Of a stretch of DNA of 64,000 bases, positions 1 to 10,140 are shown one piece after another. Source of the stretch: Haemonchus contortus. Its lineage: Eukaryota > Nematoda > Chromadorea > Rhabditida > Trichostrongylidae. Location: assembly GCA_000469685.2 (NCBI GenBank), contig LS997566.1, forward strand, positions 30,437,496 through 30,501,495. Reading direction: 5' to 3'. Every line of letters begins with the position of its first letter. Position 1 is the stretch's first letter. The position numbers and the translations under genes are program-made. A model generated the notes under the pieces. It was not told where the DNA came from and did not search any database. It worked only from the letters and a program-made list of their open reading frames with translations.

Positions 1-164
1 CCGATCGATTTCTTCCTTTTCCTGAGTACCACTCACATAGGAGCCATGTTTCTTTGAAGTCACAACCTCTCTCAAGCTGTTCAATATTAATGAGTTAGCC
101 TTTTTCCTGAACCCTTCAAATAAGGATTTGTGCCGTCGCCTTTCATGAAATCCAATTTTTTTTC

Positions 165-455
165 GAGATTTGACCAGGCCTCGAGTTGGAAGGGAGACGG
201 GCGTTAGGAACGATTTTGGGTATTTTCGCCGCACGCGGCTGTCGCGGACCACTCATTTTACAGCTCTAGCGTTCTTCATACAGCTCAATCGATATGCGAT
301 CATTATTTTATGCATAATTCTACTATTAGTACTATTGTTCTTGTATTTCTTACCTACTGCTGCATCCTGCTACATTCCTTCGCGCGCGACGACCCTCTCA
401 CCGCGACGCGACCATTTCGTTCCTAACGCACCACACCCGAGTTGGAACGCTCGCC
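165..455. repeat. Imperfect fold-back element, MITE-like
   Basis: The left side carries gcgttaggaacga near 208-220 and the right side carries its reverse complement tcgttcctaacgc near 417-429. Further imperfect pairing lies outside these blocks (cgagttgg on the left, ccgagttggaacg on the right, the latter also as a direct match). The centre is AT-rich and contains a run of codons that would give a hydrophobic stretch, but this is low-complexity DNA. No transposase is visible. A non-autonomous fold-back transposon remnant is the simplest reading; ends and target duplication could not be fixed. Confidence 0.4.
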
Positions 456-930
456 AGTGTCTGTCGAACTGCCCCGGGTTTGAAAGAATTGCAAGACTTC
501 CAGCAGCTCTACGAGTTTCTCTTAAAACAGATGGCGACAATATGATTGAGAGGTCTCAAATATGTTCTATGAGCTGGAAACATCGTCTAATTTATCCCCT
601 AGCAGATGTTGCATGATAGAGATGAATTTCGTTCGTTGCAGATGTATTGGTTCGTTCGTCTCGCACTAATGGGCAGACGACAAGCTTTCAGTGTGTATAA
701 AAAGAGTCCCACATCTCATTTTCTGGCCTTAATTAAATTCCGTTACCAATTGGAGCTCCAACAAAACAGATAGATTCTTCCCATAGCCATTTCAACATTT
801 GCCAACGCATCGTGACCCGTAAGCGCTAGTCCCCGAACCTTTTCAGGTCTCCATTGAATTTTATGCATGGATTTCTGAAGCATCTCCTATTTGTTTTTTC
901 CGATGCCAGGCTTCTCCCACTGTCCTCATG

Positions 931-980
931 CGAAAATGGACGAACTCTGTTGTCACTACAACAGAGTTCGTCCATTTTCG
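931..980. repeat. Perfect 23-bp inverted repeat with 4-nt loop
   Basis: Positions 931-953 are the exact reverse complement of 958-980, with cact (954-957) as the loop. This is the tightest palindrome in the window. If transcribed it would form a perfect hairpin. It sits in otherwise featureless sequence, so it could equally be a recent inverted duplication or the core of a fold-back repeat. Confidence 0.85.
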
Positions 981-1210
981 TCTTGAATGTATTTACAATA
1001 TTGTCTGCTTCATGAGCCAGTTACGGTATCTCCTGAAATTCATTTTACAGTACGCCGACTAGCGCGACTCGAGGGCCCCACAAAAATCCTTGCGCCCACG
1101 AAAATCAAAGCCTCTCAAAGACGCTGATTCCCTATGCGCCCGACACTTTGGGCCGTTTCGTTGTAGCTGTTCGCCCAGTTCTCGTCAAAAGCTCCTATTT
1201 CAGCCATCCA

Positions 1211-1461
1211 GGGTACGGGTACATTCATCCAATTCTGGATGGACGCGCAACTCGTGGTGATTTGAAAGGCTCTGACGCCCATCATTGGGGCACAAACCTA
1301 AAGTATGGTAGATAATAAGCATCAGCTGGCCCTACTTATCCAATCTACCTAAAACCTGGGCCCCAATGATAGGCGCCAGAGTCGTTTGAATCACCACGAA
1401 TTCCGCCGCCCGGTTTGCCGCGTCCATCCAGAATTGGGTGTATGTTCCGTCCCCCTCCAAG
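1211..1461. mobile_element. Long inverted-repeat (MITE-like) element, copy 1
   Basis: Two arms of roughly 100 bp pair with each other: the left arm contains ccaattctggatggacgcg (1229 on) and the right arm ends with cgcgtccatccagaattgg (to 1437). Inside these are paired blocks such as gtggtgatttga / tcaaatcaccac-like and ttggggc / gccccaa. A short AT-rich spacer separates the arms. The same element, with clearly alignable arms, recurs at 13033-13315. No reading frame for a transposase is present, so it is a non-autonomous element; the family is not recognised. The outermost few bases on each side are estimates. Confidence 0.8.
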
Positions 1462-4400
1462 AACAGGTCTCATATGCGAATCCTTTTACGATGCAAGTTG
1501 GATGTAAGCTCGCCCCAGCAGGAATCCAATCGAACTTTGCCGCAGAGCATTCTTCAGCTTACATTCTGGTGTTTTTGCGAGTCCATTGAGTGTCTTGGAA
1601 TAACTCGGCGTTGTGTAGTCTCAATCTATAGGAACTCATTATTGCGCGGCTGGCACTCTCAATCGACCGACACAAGCGAACCCCTCCACCTCTACTTGCC
1701 AGCGGCATTAGCCGACGACAAACTACTATCGATGTATGAGCTTATGTAGATGCCCCGTCATTTCCATAATGAGGATTTGCAGGATGGATGTATTAGCCAT
1801 CTGCGGCTGCTGCGAACGATCTTTTGACAGAGATAAGCAGCACATTAAGGGGGAATGGAATTCAATGCATGTGAGAAAACTGTCGTCTTCACATCCCTCC
1901 CTGCCCATCCATTTCAGACTTCAGAGCATTTCGCAATTCCTCCTCAACCATTTTCTGCCGAAATTGCTTGCGAAACAACTCTGCAGACGACAATTGGCAT
2001 GGAAACTCGTCCCAATTAAGGATGAGTTCGAGCGCCAGCACTGTGCTGCGACAATCAGCCGGGAAATCATTAGCACGAAATCGATCCCCGACTTAATGCC
2101 TCAGTCTCTCCTCTTTGCCTCGACACTGGACCTAAAATGACACACAATCGCTCACTAAGCACATCTCTCTGTCTCGCTGAGAGACTCGGCTTGTCGGCAC
2201 CAGTCAGTCGTCGGCTGGGCCCAGCCAGCGTCTTATTGCCTCAATCGTCTTCGCTCTTGCCCTACGGATTCTCTCTATTGCTCACAGCCTTGTCGATGCT
2301 TTTCTCCTTTTTTTGTAGTTGAAATTCGCTCGCCCCTCTATTCTGTGCCTTTTAGTGCAGCGAAGCTTGTTTTGGAGAAAAGGCGAGCATAAAAGCGGAG
2401 TGAGGGGGAGGGTGATTTTTGAAATAAGTCCTGATAAGAACTGCTCTAATTCGTTCAAAACCTCATATCTTAATCAGTTTTCTGAAAGACAGGGCCATGA
2501 TGGCGCACCTGACCGTTGTCATGCCCGTGTACTTTTTTTTTCGATATCTGCTCCGTAATGAAGCTTTGGGCAACCTCCTTTAGACTCTTGTTTTAATTTC
2601 TCAGATGAGCATATTTTAGCGATTACTTTAAACTTTAGTAGTCGGAAACTGTTTTGAGGAATTCCCCATCGTTGTTTCTCCTTCCCGAACGAACTGGAGG
2701 AGGTGTGCTCCCCCAAGATCAAATCTGACCCATGTAATCTAAAACCACCTTGCCCTTAACCTCCTCCTGAATCATTTGGAATTAGGCTAGTAGGAATAAT
2801 GGTCGTATCATAGATCCTAGATCGGACACCAAGGCAGGCTGAGCATGGGGGAGCACCCAATACACTCAACTGTTAGGGTCGCATATGGGACAGGGTCAAA
2901 TAGCCGGAACCAGCGAGTGGCCCGAGGAACTCTGCCTACAAATTCAGTTTGTCTTCTTTCTCGTCCGGGGCCACGTCTTTTGATGCCACCCATTTGGTAG
3001 CATTCATAGTAAATTCTGTTCGGAGCCATAAAATGAACGCAGTAAATCTTCAATGAAAGAGCTTCGGTGGTGAATCGTAAAGTCTAGTTACGTACACCCC
3101 CGATTCACATACTGGGAGAATAGCGTTCCTGATTGCTTACCCAGAAAAGCTGATTCCAAAAACGGATCATAAAACCCGTCTAACCCCAGCAAAAATAGAA
3201 AATTTGATTTTCAATTCCGCAGTTGTTTTTAATGGATATCGGAAAGGAGGGAAAGAACTCGTCGTTTGAACATATTCCCAGTCATATCCCATCCAATGGG
3301 ATCACCTGTTTTCCCTGGGAGCACAACTTTTACTGCTGCAGCTTGGTCTTATCATCATATGTCATTTGGATGCGGGCGATTGCTCATCATGTGGTTGGCA
3401 CAACATTGACCATACCTTCCGCAGTCGCTTACTACATTCCTTCCTGACCACCTTAGCCCAGAAGGAGCCATCCGCGTCATTTTCCTTTTCATTGTGATAG
3501 TTCCAATTCATATGCATACTCAGAAATTCCAGAAGTTCGAGAACATTCTTTTTTTGTTATGTCACGCGCTCGGCTCATAATTGATGGCTTCCTAGTTCTT
3601 TGCCATTGAACCAACGACAGCGGTCGTGTTTGATCATTTGGGGAGGAGAGGGTCGTTTTGTTAAAAGAGTCTAATTAATCGCCTCGATAGATTGTATGTT
3701 GGAGTTAGTCTCGTGGTATTTTTGTGGGTTCATGAAAGGAGAATCCAAGTAGGCAAGCAGGAGGAAAGAGCCGTGTATTCAGGAGGGAGCTACTGGGAAG
3801 GAACGTTCTAATGAGGCTAATTTTCGCTGTTCCGGTGTTCTGCCCTGATGGTGTAATCATCCTCGCCGGAACAGGCAATACCACTGAGACATTATGAGGC
3901 TATGCCAGGCACCCAAAAACCATCGAGCCACTGCCTTCTTCGTGCCGATATAGAGGTGTACTGTAACACGTAAAAACTCCAATGGACTGCCCTATTCCGT
4001 CATTGCAGATGGATTCTTTGAACTATTTCGTGTGCTTAATGTCCTGCTTTCATGTGACCACAGTCAACCATTTCCGGAGCCAACTCGTCCGAATGAGCGA
4101 CTTCATACAAGGGAATTCAAGGATGGGGCAAGCTGTGCCAACCTGCTGGGATTATGCTTCTTTGCTCACAAATGCCATCATTAACCATATCCTCAGCACA
4201 TATTAATCATTGCATACATAATCTACTATGAAAAACCATAAGCTTTTGTCAAAAGTACACTCGAGCAGTGGCCATTACTAAGCTGCACTTGGGAAGCCGC
4301 TCTTACTCGGCCTTTTCTTTACCGATCTCTTCACTGGCCTAGTACAGCTTTGTTCTCCTCATGAAGCTGTATCGCTCTCTTAGTCTCTGGCTCTCAGGAA

Positions 4401-7400
4401 TCCTTCAAAGAACCTTCATCCCTTTGTTCGCGAACAACTTCTTGTGGTAGAATTTGCATTCATACAGCCCTTTTCTTACATTTCTATTGCCAACATTCTG
4501 TTTGATTTATTTCAGCACAGGCGGAGGCACGTAATAAATTAAGAGTCTGTTTGTTTCTCACTCAGACCATACGATGCCCTTATGATCGAACTAGCCAAGT
4601 GATCTTCTCTGACTTCATCAGTTTACATCATGTGAGGGATTTTCTAAGAGAGAAAAAAGGTCTGAGCATCCTGAAAATGGATGGAAAGTGACTGGCTTTC
4701 CCAGGTTTTGTGAAGGCTTCAAGAGCGGAGCGTTCAGAAACATCTACGGCCCTCGATGGAGCCAGAATCGAGACTTTTCTTCATTGAGCTAAGAGGAAAT
4801 GCATAGATTCTGGGGGGGGGGTTAAGGAGACACTTTGTCCTCCTATCCTTCTTCCCCGTTTGCCCCGCCAGCCATACTGGCCGAGTTCAACAAGAGCTTC
4901 TATGCAGGATTTCTTCTAGACTTCTCATGGAATTCGTAAAAACTCCATATTTTGTAAAATTCCTAGTCATTTTCGCTTTCCTAATGTCCTACATCGTTAT
5001 CGCTCTCACTGTCTGCTCCAACGACCAAAAAGATTGTATAAATTCGTCTCTTTACGGAATTATCTGCGAGCAGCAGATGTAAATGCATTTCTGGTCTGTC
5101 ATCCAACAGCAACTGCTTCCTCGCGCTCACTTAAGGATATCGGGTTTCCACCACGATTGCCTGCCACAATCACAAGACTACGATCTTTACAGCTGTGTCT
5201 TTATGCTTCCTGCAATAAGCAACTGACCATTGTTCACAACTTTTTCGCTCTCACTGGACTCATCTTCTTCAGGGAACGCTCTGGCCTCAGAACTTTGGCG
5301 TTCTCACATGAGCCATAACCCTAATTATTTTCATCAAGTATCATCGCTCACCTTTTTTTGCCACATGCGCACATGTTTGTTTGCTACCGTAATCCTACCG
5401 TAACAGGCAGTGTACGGTACTGAGCGTCAAACTTGTGTTGATTCTGTAGATATAACCGGGCTGCTTGCTTTACACAAGCGCTTTTCATAACATTACTCAT
5501 ATGACTTTGAAACCTGGGATATTGCCACCATGTGAGTCATAAAATGAAGGAACTCGCCTCGTTTTCAATGGCTAAGCCCAAAGTATCGGAATGATGGCAA
5601 GTTTTTGAGTGGAGGCTTCGCTATAGCGAGTTCAGCCTACAGCTGCTGGTATCAAATCTCTGCCGCAGAATGGGCCTCGGGCACCTATCAGTAGGATCGA
5701 TCAAAACACTCACTACAGCCTCTCATAGAGCCCTATGATTGACGATGGCTTAGGCAGGATTGGAATTTCCTAGTTCCGAGCACATAAAAGAAATTTCTTC
5801 TTAAAGTTGAATGTTCTTTGCGGGTTCATTGAGTATCACTACAAGTATTCCACTGTATCATGTCTTTATGGATGACAATTGCCCAGAGTTCAGCTTTTTC
5901 TAGAGATTTGCCTGGGTACAGAAGGATTACCATTTGGAAGTCTCACGCTGATGATCTGGCTAGCTTCCTAGGTTTATGGGGGAGAAATAGCGCGAATCTG
6001 AGCAGATATCACCCCCATTGAGCGGAACGTCTCTCTGAATCACTAGCAATCGGCTGTAACGGTGACCCCATACAATTGTTGTAAAGAAAAAGTTATTAAC
6101 GACCAGCTAACGATCGTGACTGTCTTCTGTAGGATTCTGCGGGTGGAAATAGGATAACGGATAGCCCATTGTTTCTGACTTGCCTGGGCGTTTCCACTCT
6201 TTGCTGCTCACACGTACTGTCCCAACGAAGTCGTGCATAGACTGACTCTAAGGATTACTCATTCATCTATTCATTGAGGGTCATGTAAGCCACATTCGGG
6301 ATCTAGCGGGACATTAATATAGACCAGAGAATTTCTACCCATTGAATTTATTCGCCATCACAGGGAAAATGCTGTTTTTGGGGATTAAGAGTGGCTCAGG
6401 GGTTCATCCAGACGAAAATTGCCGGGTAGACCCATCCTCACCCAGAAAAAATTTAAGGTTGGGCATCTTGAACGGATCGCCGAGCATCGGTAGCTGGTAG
6501 TACCTCTTACACCAGTTTTCTCGACGCTGAGCTGCCTTTGCTAGTATGGCTCAAGTACAGAACTTCAGTTGTTCTTGTAACAAACGATGTGAAAGTGGGC
6601 CCTCAGTCCTTATGTCTTACGTGCGTATTTCTCGTGCTTCTGACCTAATGAAGGAAAGATATACGATTTGACATCACGTATGGAGTAGGACCGGTCAACT
6701 AGAAAGTCTACTTGTAGGTGGAGCAACTACTTTCTGCAGGGTCAGAACCCTGATCAGCTTTCTGTTGCCGTAAAGTTTCGATACGACCTCTAAATACTCC
6801 ACCTACTCGAATTCCTTTATATCTTCCCTATGTGAGTGAGAGAAGAAAAGGGGCATTCGTCCCGCCCGACTGACTTGACCATACCTTTTTAGAGAACAAC
6901 GTACATTCCGAATTAGGGCTACATTCCTAGGCGGATGTCGGACGGCTTTTTGTTCCAGTACACACCGAAAAGGTTCGCCCTTTTCATGGGATTCTCTTCA
7001 AAGAATTTGCATTGATTCGAATGCTTGCGGGAGCATTATTAGTTCTATTGCGAGAACTCGTTGGCTAGACGAGCATGTACACTGAAGGGATGGTGATCCT
7101 CCCCTCTCTTCGACAGGCATACCCAAACTCAGCCGCTTCGCTCTGCTCATCAGTCTTTTCGTCATAAGCGCTTGTCGGGAATGGCAACGAAGAAAACGGA
7201 AAAAGATACTGTAGGAATAGAAAAACCTTATTCAAAAGAGACTTCAGCAACAGCCTTTCGCTTCTTTGTCTCCGTTTGTTCCAGTTGATTAGTGGAACTT
7301 CGCTCTGCCATCTCAAAGCGTATCACACTTATCTCCGCATATCGATTTCGCTTTCCCATTTTCAACCCTTTCTTTCATCCCGAGCCCTTCCTTGTTCTGA

Positions 7401-7540
7401 GGAGATTCTCATGAATTCGCTTCAGCCGCCCGTACTTTCACCCCCATTGCTCCCTCTGCTTCACATTCTGCTCTCTCCATACTCACGTTCTCTATGGCGT
7501 TGCATTTTCCTGACGTCCCGTTCAAATTAAATATTTTCAG
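1462..7540. other. Intergenic or intronic stretch without recognised gene
   Basis: About 6 kb in which I find no protein family, RNA gene or classical repeat. Short open frames occur in all frames but have no recognisable motifs, coding rhythm or consistent splice sites. A 12-bp palindrome (gctgggcccagc) lies near 2215 and a run of ten G near 4811. This may be intergenic, or part of a long intron leading to the exon candidate at 7541. Confidence 0.5.
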
Positions 7541-7646
7541 TGGACGCAGCGTGCAGTTTTCGGCCTTCACCATCACGTCGCTTCGTGAAATCCCCGGGGG
7601 AATAATGAGCCTCGCCGGGAGCACTATGCAGGCGTATCGACAGTAA
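7541..7646 (+). CDS. Orphan 3'-terminal exon candidate, unknown protein
   Basis: A perfect nematode-style acceptor (atattttcag, 7531-7540) is followed by an open stretch that translates, after one base finishing the previous codon, to a compact conserved-looking peptide containing VQFSAFTITSLREIPGG and ending MQAYRQ. It closes at a TAA (7644-7646). A consensus donor (gtaagt) overlaps this stop, and a 61-nt intron to a cag at 7701-7703 would lead to an immediate in-frame TGA, so the predicted C-terminus is the same spliced or unspliced. The GC-rich third positions differ from the AT-rich surroundings. I do not recognise the protein and could not find its upstream exons in this window. It could be a chance open stretch. 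Confidence 0.35.
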
Positions 7647-7845
7647 GTTCTACTCTCTCATGTACTCCTCCCCGATCACACATCTTCTTTCGTCTTTTGG
7701 CAGGTGAGAATATTCATGAATAGCTAGGTGTTTGACAGGCTGATACTGATTGCCAGCCAATGATGCTGCCTTTCCGTCTCCTCCTCCTCCTCGTCCTCCA
7801 TCTCGTTCCTAGTATTGCATGGAATGCTGAGGCTGCCATAATCGG

Positions 7846-7940
7846 TTGCCAAGGACCAGCACAAATCGTAGGCAAAATTAGAGGCCGTAATGGCGTTCGC
7901 CTGCTGATTTTGCCTACGATTTGCGCTGGTTACTTGGCAA
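7846..7940 (+). ncRNA. microRNA-like hairpin candidate
   Basis: Arms 7846-7878 and 7907-7940 pair along about 33 bp with only a one-base bulge and about two non-Watson-Crick positions; the loop is 28 nt (7879-7906). Weaker pairing continues outward to about 7825 and 7957. A long, slightly imperfect stem with a short loop is the shape expected of an animal pri-microRNA, and it starts about 200 nt downstream of the exon candidate at 7541. I do not recognise a known microRNA seed. The alternative is a small fold-back repeat. The strand is a guess, since a hairpin reads similarly on both. Confidence 0.45.
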
Positions 7941-7957
7941 CGATCAGTGCCTGCTCA

Positions 7958-9284
7958 GTTTTATATAATCCGTCGTTTGCCTGAGATAGCTTTTAGTTCT
8001 AGCAGAGCATACATTGCTGCTGCCGTATAGATGGCATCTTTGTCGATCTAGCCGGTTGGCCCCTCCCTATCTAAGGCATCCCTACAATTCATTTCTCTCT
8101 TTATCTCTAGTCATGTGAATATCGCCTACTTCCTCTTCGTATCTTGGGTAAACTGTTGTTTTCTTCAATGATTATACTTTTGGACGCGTAAATACTTCAA
8201 ACTAGAGAGGTTGAGCAACGACGAAATGCTCTTCCCCTACAATTGTCAAAGAGAACTGCCTATAAATCGTGTGGATTAGGATGCTGTGTAAGTGTAATTA
8301 AGTTTGTAAAAAGAGTGAAAGTAGGTGCTAGGCGGCCGGCCATCAGCTGTTCAACAGATCAAATAATATATTATTCTAACAAATTCCTATGACAAATTGT
8401 ACAGGATTCTTCCCAAATTGTCCTCATCGTTGAGCAAAACCAATAGTTAGTCATCCTTCTGCAACAACCGCCTACTCACTATGTGAGTAGAAATGGCTAG
8501 GAATTCCTTCATGAAGTTCCTCGTTCTCAATAAGCTCACCTGAGGAACTGTCAACCGTACAGCAAAGAAGTAATGAGGGGGACCAACGAGGCAGATGAAA
8601 GCCATTGGCTCATGCTAATCTTCTTGGAGCTGGTTTTATTCGTTCTATCATGGGTGAAGAAAACTCGCGTATTCTGAAGGCTATCCAATCTTACGTGGAA
8701 TGACGTCAGAAAGTCGTATCCTGTGGTTTTTTGTTTGAATCACCCGATTTTAACGACATAAGCCGTTTTGCCATTTCAGCTCCGTTATCAGAGATACCTC
8801 CTTCTCTGGACACAGAGGTCAAGTAGCGTCAAGTGGTCTCCTACAACCACATAATGATTCATTATCAAATCCCGAACTGGTTGGGACCAGCCTAGGACCA
8901 GCCTAAGTCTGGTAAAACCTTCCGTCTCCCGGAGTTTGTGCAGGCCGACCGGTCGCGGAAGAGTCGGAATAATATATGCTTGTATATAAACTGGACCCCG
9001 CAAGTCAGTGTACAGACCACATCGAGTTCTTGTGATAAGGAGGTATGGATGAAAGTTAGACGCGCACTCTGATCCGATTGTGAGGCGAAAAACATTGTCC
9101 CCCTGCATCGCTTTGATACATGAGGCCAATCGTGGGCCTGCATTTCTATGGGAAAAGACACCGGCGCAGACACGATCCTTGTCTCTTCATTTCTCCAATT
9201 CGAACAGTTCTTCTTTGAAAGTTTCTGATGTTCCTAAATAGCAAGAATTCCCTTTGTTAGGTCTTTTGGCCTCGATTGATCCAA
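7958..9284. other. No gene recognised
   Basis: The stretch has several short open frames but none with a recognisable motif. Near 8885-8905 the block gaccagccta is tandemly repeated. Nothing else was identified. Confidence 0.5.
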
Positions 9285-9540
9285 TCTGAGGATATGCCCT
9301 CACACTCGACTTCCATTCGGAATGGTAGCAGCGTAATGAACGCGTAAGTGGCTTATACAGCGTCTTGGAGTGGTGAGCCGATGTACAAGACAGTGCTTTT
9401 ATCCCCTCAAGCAGTCTGTTACCAATTAACCGACCCCGGAGGGATAGGGGCCTAGTTGGCTAAACGGATATTGAGCCATGATTCGAACCCGTGACCCTTC
9501 GTATATGAGAGTGCGCCACTTGTCATTGTACCACCTCCAC
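9285..9540 (-). mobile_element. tRNA-derived SINE-like repeat, copy A
   Basis: On the minus strand this copy begins with tRNA-promoter-like blocks: an A-box-like aagtggcgc and a good B box (gggttcgaat, plus-strand 9481-9490). It continues into a body found again at about 9955-10140, 14330-14610 and 30870-31119. Shared body landmarks are the block around ggataaaagcactg, a segment with gtacatcggct, and one with aatggaagtcga. The internal RNA polymerase III promoter plus dispersed copies is the SINE pattern. It has no coding capacity. The tRNA parent was not determined. Confidence 0.65.
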
Positions 9541-9954
9541 CCATGTTGATAAGGTTACCAAAAGAATAAGCTGCTCTACTCGACTGAGCGGGGAAAATTG
9601 CCTCTGAATCCGTTGTGAACCTGGAACATTATGCGATTCTACTAAGGCTGCAGAGGGCTTGAACAAATCTAGATTTCCCTTTTTGTGCATGGTTATCGAA
9701 AGCATGTTCAGCCTCCAACCAGCATATCCAATTTCTAACAAATGGTTAAGCTCTTGTTACGTGTTCACTGGCTATGCAGTCCTCTTAACACATTTCTCAT
9801 TCAATATGTCTGCATGGCCATGTGGTGGAGAGTAAAAAACAGTTCATTTGAATTTCAAGATGAGATTCAAGAACAGCGTACTGCCTTGCTGCGGTCATGG
9901 ATATCCCGGCTTCTGTTGCGCAATGAGAATTGTAGTCGCTTGAATGGGTTGTGA

Positions 9955-10140
9955 CCTCTAGAATGAATTACGAGGGGCAGCCATTACTCAATTCAGAGCT
10001 CTTATCCTGCCAGACGGGTCTGGTCTCGATTGATTGACCTCGAGGGGATGGAGTGCTCGTTGGCCGAGTCGGAATTCGTTATCGAGACAGTGCATATGAT
10101 AGCCCTCCCCTTCCTACTACATCACCTCCACTCCTGCTTA
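9955..10140 (-). mobile_element. tRNA-derived SINE-like repeat, copy B (partial)
   Basis: The segment aligns with the central part of copy A: a block equivalent to cttttatcc, then the loop region with gtctggt, the gattgattgacc segment, and the common end catcacctcc (copy A: taccacctcc). It lacks the distal body present in copies A and C. It lies less than 500 bp from copy A in the same orientation, so a local duplication of copy A is possible. Confidence 0.5.

Noticed and set aside
170..616. 148-codon open frame with a hydrophobic helix-like stretch
   Set aside because: It starts at a non-ATG codon and overlaps a fold-back repeat; the hydrophobic part comes from AT-rich low-complexity DNA, and there is no known motif.
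9481..9490. tRNA B box suggesting a tRNA gene
   Set aside because: No cloverleaf can be formed around it, and the sequence continues into a body present in three other places, so it is a SINE promoter.
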